From Paenibacillus sp. DMB5 (GTDB lineage: Bacteria; Bacillota; Bacilli; Paenibacillales; Paenibacillaceae), in assembly GCF_001517085.1 (NCBI RefSeq), contig NZ_LRAC01000017.1, forward strand, positions 1 through 64,000: a stretch of DNA of 64,000 nucleotides, read 5' to 3'. This document shows positions 46,320 to 55,986 of the stretch, in pieces (position 1 is the stretch's first letter; each line of letters opens with the position of its first letter). A model generated the notes under the pieces. The model made no database searches and was not told where the DNA came from. It saw only the letters and a list, made by a program, of their open reading frames with translations. The position numbers were made by a program, and so were the translations under genes.

Positions 46320-47776
46320 ATGAGTTTTGAAATTGTAGAGGCTACCATTCCGGAAATTCAAACCGCACTTGCCGCCGGAGAAATCACTTCACAGCAGCTG
46401 GTTCTCATGTATTACGAGCGCATTGCCGAGCATGACAAAAACGGCCTGACGATCAACTCTGTGCTGGAGATCAATCCGGATGCGCTGTTCATCGCCGAAG
46501 CTTTGGATAGGGAACGTTCGCTGCAGGGGCCGCGGGGCCCGATGCACGGCATTCCGGTCTTGCTCAAAGACAACATCAATACAGGGGATAAAATGCATAC
46601 CAGCGCCGGGTCGCTGGCGCTGGCGGATTCTTTTGCCGGCGAGGATGCCTTCATTGTGCAGAAGCTGCGCGACGCCGGAGCTGTTATTATGGGCAAAGCC
46701 AACATGACGGAATTTGCCAATTTCATGACGAACGGAATGCCCTCAGGCTACAGCTCGCGCGGCGGACAGGTGCTGAATCCCTATAATATCTCTACGCCGA
46801 CCGGGGGCTCCAGCGCCGGATCCGCCGTCGCCGTTGCCTGCAACTTCTGCACGGTGTCAGTGGGCACTGAAACATCGGGGTCGATCCTTAATCCCGGCAA
46901 TCTCGGCTCGATCGTAGGCATCAAGCCGACCGTCGGCCTGCTCAGCCGTTCCGGCATTCTGCCGCTGTCGAACACACAGGATACGGCCGGCCCGATGGGC
47001 AGAACTGTACGCGACGCCGTTCTGCTGCTGAACGCCATGCTCGGCCGGGATGACAGCGATGCTGCTATGGGGACAAGCACCGGCAGGGTGCATGAGGACT
47101 ATACCGCTTTTCTTGACCCGGACGGGCTGAAGGGGGCACGGATCGGGATTCCGCGGGATTATTATTTTGAAGAGCTGACGGAGGAACAGCTGGCGCTCTT
47201 CAACGCCTCTGTAGCGAAGATGCGCGAGCTTGGGGCAATCATTATTGATCCGGCTGATATCCGTACCGCGCGCGAGATTAAATATTCCTCTGTAGTATTA
47301 AATGAATTCAAGACCTCTCTGAATGCCTATCTGGCCAACCTCGGACCCGGAGCAAAAATGCGGACGCTGAAGGACATTATCGACTTCAACCATGCCCATC
47401 CGCAGGAGACGCTGCGCTATGGACAATCAACCCTGATTGATGCCGAGTACACTTCCTCGGGCACGTTGACTGAGCCGAATTACCTGCGCGACCGGGCCAC
47501 CGATCTGCGGCTCTGCAAAGAGCTGGGGATCGACGCAACCATGAAGGAGCACCAGCTGGATGCGCTGCTGTTCCCGGCCGATTTTGGCGCGAGAATTACT
47601 TCAAGATCAGGCTACCCGTCCATCGTTGTCCCTTCCGGCTACACCTCGGCCGCGCCCCGTTCGGGGTAACGTTCTCGGCGCAGGCCTATCAGGAGCCGCT
47701 GCTGATCAAGCTGGCCTATGCCTACGAGCAGCATTATAAAGTCCGCAAGCCGCCTTCACTGCGCAGCTTCATTTAA
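46320..47776 (+). pseudogene. Amidase (amidase-signature family), frameshifted near the end
   Basis: The frame is an almost complete amidase: catalytic Lys in PVLLKDNINTGDKMHT, cis-Ser loop GGSSAGSAVAVA and nucleophile Ser in GTETSGSILNPGN. The frame breaks at GYTSAAPRSG, whereas the family expects a PFGVTF motif. Adding one G (TCGGCCGGCGCC instead of TCGGCCGCGCC, near 47653) restores SAGAPFGVTFSAQAYQEPL and AYAYEQ, ending at 47774-47776. The family hydrolyses amides of diverse small molecules; Bacillales paralogues are often secreted or of unknown substrate. The start has only a modest ribosome binding site. Confidence 0.83.
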
Positions 47777-47797
47777 CGCGGCCCGGCAACGCTCCGC

Positions 47798-48118
47798 TTA
47801 CTCCGCAGCTATGCCCATGTGCCTGTTGCCTGCATGGGACAGCCCCCAGGTACGCAGCTCATAGCTACGGATGCCGGTAGTGACATAAGGATCACGTTCG
47901 GCAATCCGGACGGCTTCTTCCCGTGAAGCCGCCCGGATAATGACCATGCCGCCGGGACAATCGCTGAACGGGCCGCACAGCACCAGCTGTCCGCTGTGTT
48001 CCAGCTTCTGCAGATGCCTTACATGCGCACGGATAATCTCCATATCCCTGCGGTCCTGCTCCGTGGGACTGAGCAGAATGACATAACAAATATCCTCCTG
48101 CGTCTCCAATGCTTCCAC
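47798..48118 (-). CDS. YCII-family protein
   Basis: A 106-aa YciI-like alpha/beta ferredoxin-fold protein: YVILLSPTEQDRRDMEIIRAH, QLVLCGPFSD and EAVRIAERDPYVTTG, where the Asp-Pro pair is typical. The GTG start at 48118 follows GGAAGGATCGG. Such proteins may act as small hydrolases or binding modules; no partner is evident. Convergent with the amidase gene. Confidence 0.82.
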   Translation of the reverse strand: MEALETQEDICYVILLSPTEQDRRDMEIIRAHVRHLQKLEHSGQLVLCGPFSDCPGGMVIIRAASREEAVRIAERDPYVTTGIRSYELRTWGLSHAGNRHMGIAAE

Positions 48119-48154
48119 ACCCGATCCTTCCTCTCTTTTTCCGGTTAAAAGGTG

Positions 48155-48712
48155 CTACTCATAATCACTCCGGCTCTCTTCATCCGCAATATTCTGAATC
48201 TCCTCCGCCAGCATCAGATAGAACCCGTAGTCACTCTCCGCATGCAGCTTCAGCGCCCGTTCCTTCATAAATTTGCCGCTGCCTTCAGCCGCTTCCTCAT
48301 CGTAGAACAGGAGAATGGCATCGCTTTTGCGGAATAGCAGCTCATCCCTGGCCCTGAACTGCCAGCTCCCGTCATACGGCGCATTGCTGACTGCCCCGTA
48401 GTAATCCGCTCCCGCCACAATCCGCCGGTATTCGTTCTGCTTGTCCTCCTTCCACTTCTCTTCCGGATTGGCATGGGCGGTTATGATCCCCAGCTTCAGC
48501 TGCGGATACAGCCGTTTCAGCTCCAGTACAACCTCGCAGGCCCAGAGATCCACACCGTATTGTCCGGGCGTAATCACCCAGTCCACACCGTCCTCGATCA
48601 GCGGGATGAGCCGGTTTTCCAGCGCTTTTTTGATATAGGGAATGCCCTGATGCTTATTGTCAAAAATCCCGAGCTCATGCGCACGGTAGCCTGTTACCAG
48701 TAAAGTTGTCAT
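48155..48712 (-). CDS. YpsA-like (DUF1273/SLOG) protein
   Basis: A 185-aa Rossmann-like protein matching YpsA: VTGYRAHELGIF, the DGVDWVITPGQYGVDLWA loop that in SLOG proteins binds nucleotide ligands, HANPEEKWK, and a late DAILLFYDEE. YpsA in Bacillus subtilis affects cell division and oxidative stress; its ligand is not settled. It is divergent from a lipoprotein gene. Confidence 0.88.
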   Translation of the reverse strand: MTTLLVTGYRAHELGIFDNKHQGIPYIKKALENRLIPLIEDGVDWVITPGQYGVDLWACEVVLELKRLYPQLKLGIITAHANPEEKWKEDKQNEYRRIVAGADYYGAVSNAPYDGSWQFRARDELLFRKSDAILLFYDEEAAEGSGKFMKERALKLHAESDYGFYLMLAEEIQNIADEESRSDYE

Positions 48713-48892
48713 GTGCTCCTCTTTTCTAAAATAGTTCTCTGTGTTTCCCGCATTCTACCCTTCATTATATAACAATTGTTTCACCGCTTCCCCCGGAGAT
48801 TACTGTATCTCGACTTTAAGCCGGCTTTCAGGAACATCTGCTATAGTAACCTCGAAATTCAGTTGAGAGTTCTATTTAAAGGAGAATTGAAC

Positions 48893-49597
48893 ATGAAAAA
48901 GCATGTCCCTTATATGCTGGCCAGCGGCCTGATTGCCGCCGTTCTGCTGGCAGGCTGCAGCTCCGGGAGCGGACATACAGCCTCCCCCTCTGCCGTCAGC
49001 CAAAACGCCGGAACCGGGACAAACAGTAATGCCGTTCAGCCTGGAACGGGCGGGCAAAGACCGGACGGCATGGACAGGGCCGGAATGAATATCGGTAAAA
49101 TCAAAAGCATCAGCGGCAGCACCATCACCCTGTATACCGCGCAAATGCCGGAAGGACGGCCGCAGAATAACGGTGAAGGCGGACAAGGCACACCGCCGGA
49201 GGGCGGCAAGGACGGACAACAAGCTGACGGCCAGCAAGGTACTCCGCCCGAAGGCGGCGCACAAAGCGGTGAGGCCGGACGCCAGGGCGGCATGGGCGGC
49301 ATGATGCAAAATTTCTCGGAGGAGACGATTGACATTACCGTTACCGCCGATACGGAGTATGTCTCTGTTACCTATGAGAACGGGCAGCAGAAGGAGACCG
49401 CATTCACCCTTACGGATCTCAAGGCTGATGATGTTATCCAATACACCCTTCAGACAGATACTGCCACAGCAGTGAAAATTACGGTTGGTTCAGGCGGCTT
49501 CGGTTTCGGCGGAGGCGGCAGGGGCGGCGCTCCCGGATCCGAGAACGGCCAGAGCGGCACTGACAGTTCAGCTGAAGCCGGTTCCGCCGGCAAATAA
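48893..49597 (+). CDS. Gly/Pro/Gln-rich lipoprotein
   Basis: A 234-aa lipoprotein (lipobox LLAGC, Cys22). A conserved-looking segment GKIKSISGSTITLYTAQMPE precedes a central low-complexity region with two PPEGG repeats (GTPPEGGKDGQQADGQQGTP), a second beta unit (DITVTADTEYVSVTYENGQ) and a Gly-rich end. AAAGGAG lies 8 bp before the ATG; the upstream open frame is not used. It resembles DUF5666-like metal- or substrate-responsive lipoproteins of Paenibacillus; function unknown. Confidence 0.8.
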   Translation: MKKHVPYMLASGLIAAVLLAGCSSGSGHTASPSAVSQNAGTGTNSNAVQPGTGGQRPDGMDRAGMNIGKIKSISGSTITLYTAQMPEGRPQNNGEGGQGTPPEGGKDGQQADGQQGTPPEGGAQSGEAGRQGGMGGMMQNFSEETIDITVTADTEYVSVTYENGQQKETAFTLTDLKADDVIQYTLQTDTATAVKITVGSGGFGFGGGGRGGAPGSENGQSGTDSSAEAGSAGK

Positions 49598-49606
49598 GCC
49601 AGTAAA

Positions 49607-49650
49607 GAGGATGGGATCCTGAAAGGGAGCCAGCCTCTTTTTTTTGCGCT
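49607..49650 (+). terminator. Terminator after the lipoprotein gene
   Basis: AAGAGG..GGA pairs imperfectly with ..CCTCTT, followed by eight T residues. Confidence 0.8.
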
Positions 49651-49680
49651 GCACATATTTTTTAGCAGAAATGACTAAAT

Positions 49681-49709
49681 TGAAGCAGTCTTTGGAAAAC
49701 TTCATATAC
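49681..49709 (+). promoter_or_regulatory. Possible sigma-G-type promoter of gerK
   Basis: TGAAGC (49681) and CATATAC (49703) with 16 bp between resemble the forespore sigma-G elements (TGAATA / CATACTA), about 27 bp before the GTG. Forespore expression of germination receptors is well established; the match itself is loose. Confidence 0.35.
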
Positions 49710-49735
49710 ACAGCTGTCTACTCCAGAAAAGTCGG

Positions 49736-51415
49736 GTGATCCCTTTGCTTGCTACTATAATGTCCTATATCCCGGGCTGGGCAGTGTTTGGCCAGGCAGG
49801 CGTAGCCCTGCTGTTTCCCCTCCTGGTTCATCTTTTGTATAAAGGACTATACGCGCTGACAGGCAGCGGCAGAGCCGTGGAATCACCAGGTACAAAAAAC
49901 GGGAAGCCGTCCCAACGACAAGCTGCTGTTCCGGCCGGAAGTCCTGCCCCGGCACCCCAAGGCTTCAGCGGCGACTACGCTGCCGACCTTAAATACATTA
50001 AGGATACCATCGGCAGAAACTCCGATCTTCATTTCAAGGAATTTACCATGACCCGGCTGGAAAGCCAGGCTGTGCTTATTTTCGTTGACGGCATGCAGGA
50101 TGACCGGCAGCTAAACCTGCAGATTCTGCAGTATCTGATGTTTGAAGCGACCGCCGAGTCCCTGTCGGCTCAAGGAATGTCAGGAGCGGGGGCGGGGCTG
50201 CCCTTCAGCCAGCTCAGGGAGGCCAGCGATCTGACCATGTTCATCCAGTCTGTCCTGTTCGGACATGCCGGGCTGATGGTTGAAGGCCTGCCGCAGGGAC
50301 TGCTGATTGAGCCTCCCGCCAGCACTGACCGTACACTTGGCGAGCCGGTGTCGGAAGCGCTGCTGCGCGGGCCAAGGCTCGGCTTCTCGGAGGTGCTGAG
50401 TGTGAACACCTCCATCCTGCGCCGCCAGGGCCTCAATGATCAGCTGGAGATGATCTCATACCGGGTGGGCACCCGGATACAGAGGGATCTAGTCCTGGCC
50501 TACATAAAGGACATTGTGAACCCGGAGCTGCTCAAGGAAGTAGAGACACGCATCAGCAAGCTGGATATTGATTTTCTGGCGGAATCCGGTTCTATCGAGC
50601 AGCTGATCGAGGATAACTATCTGAGCCCTTTTCAGCAGGTGCAGAATACTGAACGCCCTGACCGGGTAATCAATGCCCTGCTGGAGGGCAGGATTGCCAT
50701 TCTGCTGGACGGTACGCCATTCGCACTGATTGTTCCGGTAACCTTCAGCATGCTGCTCCAGTCGCCTGAGGATTATTATGAGCGCTGGCTGCCCAGCTCT
50801 TTGATCCGGATGCTGCGCTTTGCGGCCACTTTTCTGGCGCTGATGGCTCCGGCTCTGTATATTTCCTTTATTTCCTTTCATCCCGGGCTGATTCCGACGG
50901 AGCTCGCACTGTCCATTATCGAGACCCGGCAAGGCGTTCCCTTTCCGTCCGTGATCGAGGTCCTGATTCTGGAGATTTCCATCGAGATTCTGCGTGAAGC
51001 CGGCATCCGGCTGCCCAAACCGGTCGGACCGGCGATGGGCATCGTCGGCGGTCTGATTATCGGCGATGCCGCCGTAAATGCAGGGATCGTCAGTCCGTTT
51101 CTGGTCATTGTCGTTGCGGTCACCGCTATCTCATCTTTCTCCATCCCGATGTACAGCGCCGGACTTACACTCCGGCTGCTCCGTTTTGTTGGAATGGGAC
51201 TGGCTTCCATTCTGGGGATGTTCGGTACAATTCTGTTCTTCCTGCTGATCTGCAGCCATCTCACCAGGCTGAAAAGCTTCGGTGTGCCTTACCTTACACC
51301 AGTATCCCCTTTCCGGCTTAGTGACTGGAAGGATCTGTTCTTCCGCTCACCGCTCAGTCTCATGAAGCGCAGGCCGATTATGATGAAGACACAGGATAAA
51401 AGAAGGAAGTCATAA
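49736..51415 (+). CDS. gerKA: Spore germination protein, GerA/GerKA family
   Basis: The A subunit of a germinant receptor in the inner spore membrane. After the conserved GerA N-domain (DLKYIKDTIGRNSDLHFKEF) and the D-rich loop come about five C-terminal membrane helices with the family segments PGLIPTELALSI and RLPKPVGPAMGIVGGLIIG. Unusually, residues 1-70 add an extra membrane helix (residues 3-40) and a Pro/Ala-rich linker before the GerA domain. The GTG start has no strong ribosome binding site, so translation may begin at an ATG further in (MSYIPGW). First gene of the gerK operon. Confidence 0.9.
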   Translation: MIPLLATIMSYIPGWAVFGQAGVALLFPLLVHLLYKGLYALTGSGRAVESPGTKNGKPSQRQAAVPAGSPAPAPQGFSGDYAADLKYIKDTIGRNSDLHFKEFTMTRLESQAVLIFVDGMQDDRQLNLQILQYLMFEATAESLSAQGMSGAGAGLPFSQLREASDLTMFIQSVLFGHAGLMVEGLPQGLLIEPPASTDRTLGEPVSEALLRGPRLGFSEVLSVNTSILRRQGLNDQLEMISYRVGTRIQRDLVLAYIKDIVNPELLKEVETRISKLDIDFLAESGSIEQLIEDNYLSPFQQVQNTERPDRVINALLEGRIAILLDGTPFALIVPVTFSMLLQSPEDYYERWLPSSLIRMLRFAATFLALMAPALYISFISFHPGLIPTELALSIIETRQGVPFPSVIEVLILEISIEILREAGIRLPKPVGPAMGIVGGLIIGDAAVNAGIVSPFLVIVVAVTAISSFSIPMYSAGLTLRLLRFVGMGLASILGMFGTILFFLLICSHLTRLKSFGVPYLTPVSPFRLSDWKDLFFRSPLSLMKRRPIMMKTQDKRRKS

Positions 51416-51440
51416 ATACCTTGCAAGAGAGGAGCATGCG

Positions 51441-52544
51441 ATGTTCACCCGTACAGATGACAAAATTACCTCTACACAAGCAGCCGTATTCCTTAATAAC
51501 ACTGTGCTTGGCGCAGGGATTCTGACCCTGCCGCGGGGCGTAAGCCAAGCTGTAAAGACCCCGGATTCTTGGCTGTCAGTCATGCTTGGCGGCATCATCG
51601 TGATGGCCGTGGTTACCCTGATGGTAAAGATCAGCCAGCAGTTTCCCGGCAAAACCATTTTCCAGTACGCGGGCAAAATTATCGGCCGGGTGCCCGGTGC
51701 AGTGCTCTGCCTGCTGCTGATTCTTTATTTTCTGATTCTGGCCGGCTTTGAAATCCGTTCGCTGGCGGAGGTCACGCTGTTCTTCCTGCTGGAGGGCACG
51801 CCCATCTGGGCAGTTGTCCTGCCTTTTATCTGGGCGGGAACCTACCTTGTATACGGCGGTATCAATTCCATCGCCAGAGTGTTTCAGATCGTATTCCCGA
51901 TCAGCATCATGATCCTGATGATCTGCTATGGGCTCAGCTTCCGGCTGTTCGATCTCGACAATCTGCGTCCTGTCCTCGGAAACGGGATTTTACCTGTTAT
52001 TCATGGCCTGAAATCAACCGTCCTGGTGTATAGCGGCTGTGAAGTCGTCCTGATGCTTGTGGCGTTTATGCAGAAGCCGGAGCAGGCGGTAAAAACAATG
52101 CTGATCGGCATCGGCATTCCGGTCGGGCTGTATCTTTTGACAGTAGTCATGGTCATCGGTGGGATTTCCATTGATTCTGCTATTACAAGCACCTGGCCGA
52201 CGATCGACCTGATCCGCAGCTTTGAAATCCGCGGCTTTCTGTTTGAGCGCATGGAATTTCCGCTGATGGTTATTTGGCTGATGCAAATGTTCTGCAACTT
52301 CTGCAGCTTCTTTTTTCAGGCCTCGCTGGGCCTTTCCCAGATCTTCAGGCTGAAGGTTCATCCGGTGATCTATATGCTGGTTCCAGTCATTTTCATCTCG
52401 GCGATGATTCCCAAAACCGTTAATGAAGTGTTCAGTCTGGGGGATTTCATTGGCAGAATGGGGCTTGTACTGTTTCTGCTGCTGCCTGTGCTGCTCTCCA
52501 TTATCTGGCTTATCCGCACGAAAGGACTGAAGCAGCATGTATAG
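51441..52544 (+). CDS. gerKB: Spore germination permease, GerKB family
   Basis: A 367-aa APC-superfamily membrane protein with ten helices, lacking catalytic residues: LNNTVLGAGILTLPRGV (helix 1), then repeated amphipathic helices such as VHPVIYMLVPVIFISAMIP. GerB subunits bind germinants such as amino acids. It begins 25 bp after gerKA and overlaps gerKC by 8 bp. AGAGAGGAG precedes the ATG. Confidence 0.93.
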   Translation: MFTRTDDKITSTQAAVFLNNTVLGAGILTLPRGVSQAVKTPDSWLSVMLGGIIVMAVVTLMVKISQQFPGKTIFQYAGKIIGRVPGAVLCLLLILYFLILAGFEIRSLAEVTLFFLLEGTPIWAVVLPFIWAGTYLVYGGINSIARVFQIVFPISIMILMICYGLSFRLFDLDNLRPVLGNGILPVIHGLKSTVLVYSGCEVVLMLVAFMQKPEQAVKTMLIGIGIPVGLYLLTVVMVIGGISIDSAITSTWPTIDLIRSFEIRGFLFERMEFPLMVIWLMQMFCNFCSFFFQASLGLSQIFRLKVHPVIYMLVPVIFISAMIPKTVNEVFSLGDFIGRMGLVLFLLLPVLLSIIWLIRTKGLKQHV

Positions 52545-53739
52545 GCGGCTACTACCGCTGATCCTTTGTCTTTCCCTGCTTACTGCCACCCAGACCGGAT
52601 GCTGGAGCAGCAAGGAAATCGAGGATTTGGCGCTTTATACCGGCCTGGCCCTTGATACGGGAAAGCTGAACAAGGCGGAGCAGGAGATGGAGGATAAAGG
52701 AATATCATATTCCAAGCAAAATAAGATTACGGCAACAGTCCAGATTGTACCGGTGAAGACTACAGGAAATTCAAACAAGCAGGGGGGGCAGCAGGGGGGG
52801 CAGCAGGGCACGCCTTACCATAATGTCTCGGGTACCGGGGATTCTGTGCTTGAGATTTTCCGCCAGTTCTCCATAAGGAACGAACGTCCGATTGTCGGGC
52901 ATCATCTTAAAGTCATCGTCATCTCCGCTGAGCTGCTGAAGCAGCAGTCGATAGAGCAGCTGACGGATTTTGTACTCCGTGACAATGACATCCGCCCCAG
53001 TAGCATGGTTTTTATCAGTCAGGGCCGGGCAGAGGAGACGCTTGTCTCCAAACGCAATGAAGAAATCCCCTCCTTTCACATCCAGCAGATGCTCGTCAAT
53101 CAGGGCAGAACAAGTAAAGTGATGAGTCCGGTCATTCTGTCCAAGCTAGACGCGCTCATGCACGCCAAGCGGAGCTTTGCGCTGCAGAATCTGGTTATTG
53201 CAGATGGCGAGACCGAGTTTGCCGGAGCAGCGGTTGTTAAGGGAGACTCAGGACATTGGGTTGGCAATCTAAGCCAGGAAGACACTGAATGTCTCTCTTG
53301 GCTGACCGGCAAGGGTAATACCGGCGTCATCAAAGCCTATGACTGGGACAATGAGCCGATGACCTATGAAATGAAAGCGTTGAAAAGCAAAATCAAGGCC
53401 CGTACTGAGGGAGATGAGATTCTGTTTGAGGTGTCCATTGAGACAGAGGGCCGGCTGATTGAAACATGGAGCACTTCAAGCATTCTGTCTTCAGATGAAA
53501 ATACGAAAAGATCTACTAAGATTTTCCAGGACAAGCTAAAGCAGATGATGGAGCATATGATCGGCAAGCTGCAGCAGGATTACAAAGCGGATGTGGCCGA
53601 ATTTTCAAAAGTGCTCAGCATCCAGCAGCCTCGGGCATGGAAAAAGGTCAAGGATCATTGGGACGAAACGTTCAGCCGCTCCCGGATCAGCTTTAAATAT
53701 GATCTGAAGATTACGGATTTCGGTTCATTTACCGAGTAG
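52537..53739 (+). CDS. gerKC: Spore germination lipoprotein, GerKC family
   Basis: A 400-aa lipoprotein (lipobox TGC, Cys22) with the GerC fold: three subdomains with FRQFSIRNERPIVGHHLKVI, QQSIEQLTDFVLRDNDIRP and KIFQDKLKQMMEHMIG. A Gly/Gln-rich insertion (SNKQGGQQGGQQGTP) lies at about 71-85 in domain 1, with the DNA carrying a G homopolymer. It sits on the outer leaflet of the inner spore membrane and assembles with GerKA/KB. A terminator follows at 53767. Confidence 0.93.
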   Translation: MYRRLLPLILCLSLLTATQTGCWSSKEIEDLALYTGLALDTGKLNKAEQEMEDKGISYSKQNKITATVQIVPVKTTGNSNKQGGQQGGQQGTPYHNVSGTGDSVLEIFRQFSIRNERPIVGHHLKVIVISAELLKQQSIEQLTDFVLRDNDIRPSSMVFISQGRAEETLVSKRNEEIPSFHIQQMLVNQGRTSKVMSPVILSKLDALMHAKRSFALQNLVIADGETEFAGAAVVKGDSGHWVGNLSQEDTECLSWLTGKGNTGVIKAYDWDNEPMTYEMKALKSKIKARTEGDEILFEVSIETEGRLIETWSTSSILSSDENTKRSTKIFQDKLKQMMEHMIGKLQQDYKADVAEFSKVLSIQQPRAWKKVKDHWDETFSRSRISFKYDLKITDFGSFTE

Positions 53740-53766
53740 CGTTCCCATTTCAGCGGTCATTCATAT

Positions 53767-53811
53767 AAAAAAACCGGCAAGCTTCCATATCAGGAAATTT
53801 GCCGGTTTTTG
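53767..53811. terminator. Bidirectional terminator after gerKC
   Basis: AAAAACCGGCAA and TTGCCGGTTTTT form a perfect stem between gerKC and the convergent GH42 gene. Confidence 0.92.
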
Positions 53812-53835
53812 CATATCCAAATTCTTAGATTCAGC

Positions 53836-55866
53836 TTACTTCTTATCCGACAAAATCAGAACACCCCGGCCCGGAACAATGGCCGTGCCGCTGTAGATTT
53901 CGCCGGTAAGCAGATCGGTGCGCTCCGCTGTCCCGATATCCGCGCCAAGCTCCTCCTCCTTGTGGTTCAGAAGGAACAGATACGATACACCGTCCTTCAC
54001 ACGCTGAACGGACTCGATGCCATCCGGCGCCTTTACCAGCGGCTTGATGCCGTTCTCCTGGCACAGGTTCGTGAGGAAGCCGTGCAGGAAGCCGGCTTCC
54101 GGACTGGAAGCCACATAATAAGCTTTGCCTTCCCCGAAGCTGTTCGCGGTCAATACCGGCATGCCCTTGTAAAAGTCTGATCCGTAGCGGGCCAGCACTT
54201 CTGCACCTTCAGAGTGAATCAGATCACAGAGCAGATTGCATCTGTAAGTGCCGCTTAATGCTCCCCAGTCACTGCTCATTACGATTTCGTTGCTCATCTC
54301 AGGCAGCAGCGCATCGATCTCCTCCGCCCAGATGCCGAGCACATTGCGCAGCTCTCCCGGATAGCCCCCTACGGTAACCAGATCATTTTCATTGACGATC
54401 CCGCTGAAGAAGGTGGTCACGAACGTACCGCCTGCCTTGACAAAAGCCTCAACCTTGGCGGCAAAGCCCGGCTTGACCATGTACATTACCGGTGCGATTA
54501 CCACTTTGTACCTGGACAGATTTTCTTCCACACCGATGATATCGGCTTCAATATTTTGCTGGTAGAGCGCATCATAATATTTATGCACTTCTTTTACATA
54601 ATCAAGGGCAACGGTCGGTCCGCTCGAGAGGTCAAGGGCCCAGCGGTTCTCCCAGTCATAGACGATCCCGATCTGCGCCGCGCTGACTGCATCCAGCAAC
54701 TCATCGCCAAGCAGCTCAAGCTCCCGGCCGAGCTCTGCACATTCCCGGAAAACGCGGGTATGCTCGTGGCCGACATGCTCGATAACGGCACCGTGGTACT
54801 TCTCGCAGGCACCGATGGAGCGGCGCAGCTGGAAGAACAGCACGGTGTCCGCCCCGCGCGCTACCGCCTGGTAACTCCATAAACGCATCACGCCCGGGCG
54901 CTTGAGCGAGTTGTACGGCATCCAGTTCTGCTGGCTCGGGGTCTGCTCCATCAGCATGAACGGCTGGCCGTTCTTCAATCCGCGCATCAGATCATGCGTC
55001 ATCGCCGTAAAGCTTACCGGAGTATCCAGCGCCGGATAGTTATCCCATGAGATAACGTCCAAATGCTTGGCCCACTCAAAATAATCCAGCTCCGGATAGA
55101 AGCCCATCAGGTTGGTGGTTACCGGAATATTAGGGCTGTGCTCCCGGATGGCCTCCTTCTCCAGCTTGTAGCATTCCAGCAGGCTGTGAGACATGAACCT
55201 CCGGTAATCCAGGGAAATGCCCTGGAAGTTGGTACGGTTCCCGTTCCATTCCTCACTCAGCTCATTCGGCACCACAATTTCTTCCCAGTCATAAAAGACA
55301 TGACCCCAGAACTTGGTATTCCATGCCTTATTCAGCCCGTCCAGCGTGCCGTAACGGTCCTTCAGCCAGACCCGGAAGGCCGCTGCAGACTGCTCGGAAT
55401 AATCATAACCGCCGTATTCATTCGAAATATGCCAGATCAGCAGCGCTGGATGGTCCTTATAGCGTTCAGCCAGCTTGCCTGCAAGCTTAGCAGAAAATTT
55501 ACGGTACACCGGGCTGTTCGGATTGGAGTTATGGCGGCCGCCGAATCTACGCTTTCTGCCTTGGACATCGACCCGGGTTACTTCAGGATAGCGGTGTGCC
55601 ATCCATGCCGGATGTGCTCCTGTACCGGTAGCCAGACAGACATAAGTTCCATTTTTATATAACCGGTCCATCAGCTCATCCAGCTCCGAGAAATCATATG
55701 TATCTTCAGAAGGCTGAATCATGGCCCAGGAAAAGACGTTAATCGTCGCTACATCAATCCCGGCCAGCTTAAACATCCGTTCATCCTCTGCCCATACCGG
55801 GGCATCCCACTGCTCGGGATTATAATCACCGCCGTACCAGATTTTCGGTAATTTATTGTTGATCAC
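53836..55866 (-). CDS. GH42 beta-galactosidase
   Basis: A 676-aa family 42 glycosidase. From the start of the longer reading, the acid/base is Glu153 in WHISNEYGGY and the nucleophile Glu310 in FMLMEQTPSQQNW; catalytic TIM barrel (KLPKIWYGGDYNPEQW) and the C-terminal trimerisation and beta domains follow. I prefer the GTG at 55866 because AAAGGAAG lies 8 bp before it; the GTG at 55875 is directly adjacent to that site. No signal peptide: cytosolic, acting on imported galacto-oligosaccharides. The divergent AraC gene is the likely regulator. Confidence 0.93.
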   Translation of the reverse strand: MINNKLPKIWYGGDYNPEQWDAPVWAEDERMFKLAGIDVATINVFSWAMIQPSEDTYDFSELDELMDRLYKNGTYVCLATGTGAHPAWMAHRYPEVTRVDVQGRKRRFGGRHNSNPNSPVYRKFSAKLAGKLAERYKDHPALLIWHISNEYGGYDYSEQSAAAFRVWLKDRYGTLDGLNKAWNTKFWGHVFYDWEEIVVPNELSEEWNGNRTNFQGISLDYRRFMSHSLLECYKLEKEAIREHSPNIPVTTNLMGFYPELDYFEWAKHLDVISWDNYPALDTPVSFTAMTHDLMRGLKNGQPFMLMEQTPSQQNWMPYNSLKRPGVMRLWSYQAVARGADTVLFFQLRRSIGACEKYHGAVIEHVGHEHTRVFRECAELGRELELLGDELLDAVSAAQIGIVYDWENRWALDLSSGPTVALDYVKEVHKYYDALYQQNIEADIIGVEENLSRYKVVIAPVMYMVKPGFAAKVEAFVKAGGTFVTTFFSGIVNENDLVTVGGYPGELRNVLGIWAEEIDALLPEMSNEIVMSSDWGALSGTYRCNLLCDLIHSEGAEVLARYGSDFYKGMPVLTANSFGEGKAYYVASSPEAGFLHGFLTNLCQENGIKPLVKAPDGIESVQRVKDGVSYLFLLNHKEEELGADIGTAERTDLLTGEIYSGTAIVPGRGVLILSDKK

Positions 55867-55889
55867 GTATCGCACTTCCTTTATAGTAT

Positions 55890-55917
55890 AAGTATATACT
55901 TAGTTTAACCTTTAAAC
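55890..55917. promoter_or_regulatory. Candidate operators between GH42 and the AraC regulator
   Basis: Two palindromes: AAGTATATACTT at 55890-55901 and GTTTAA-CCT-TTAAAC at 55903-55917. They lie 14-40 bp before the GH42 start, close to where its promoter should be, and about 70 bp before the regulator's start, so one site could control both genes. Confidence 0.5.
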
Positions 55918-55986
55918 TTACCGCTATAAATATAAAATTCGCGCCATAACATATAATAATATGGCATTACACAGAGGTGACCTTTA

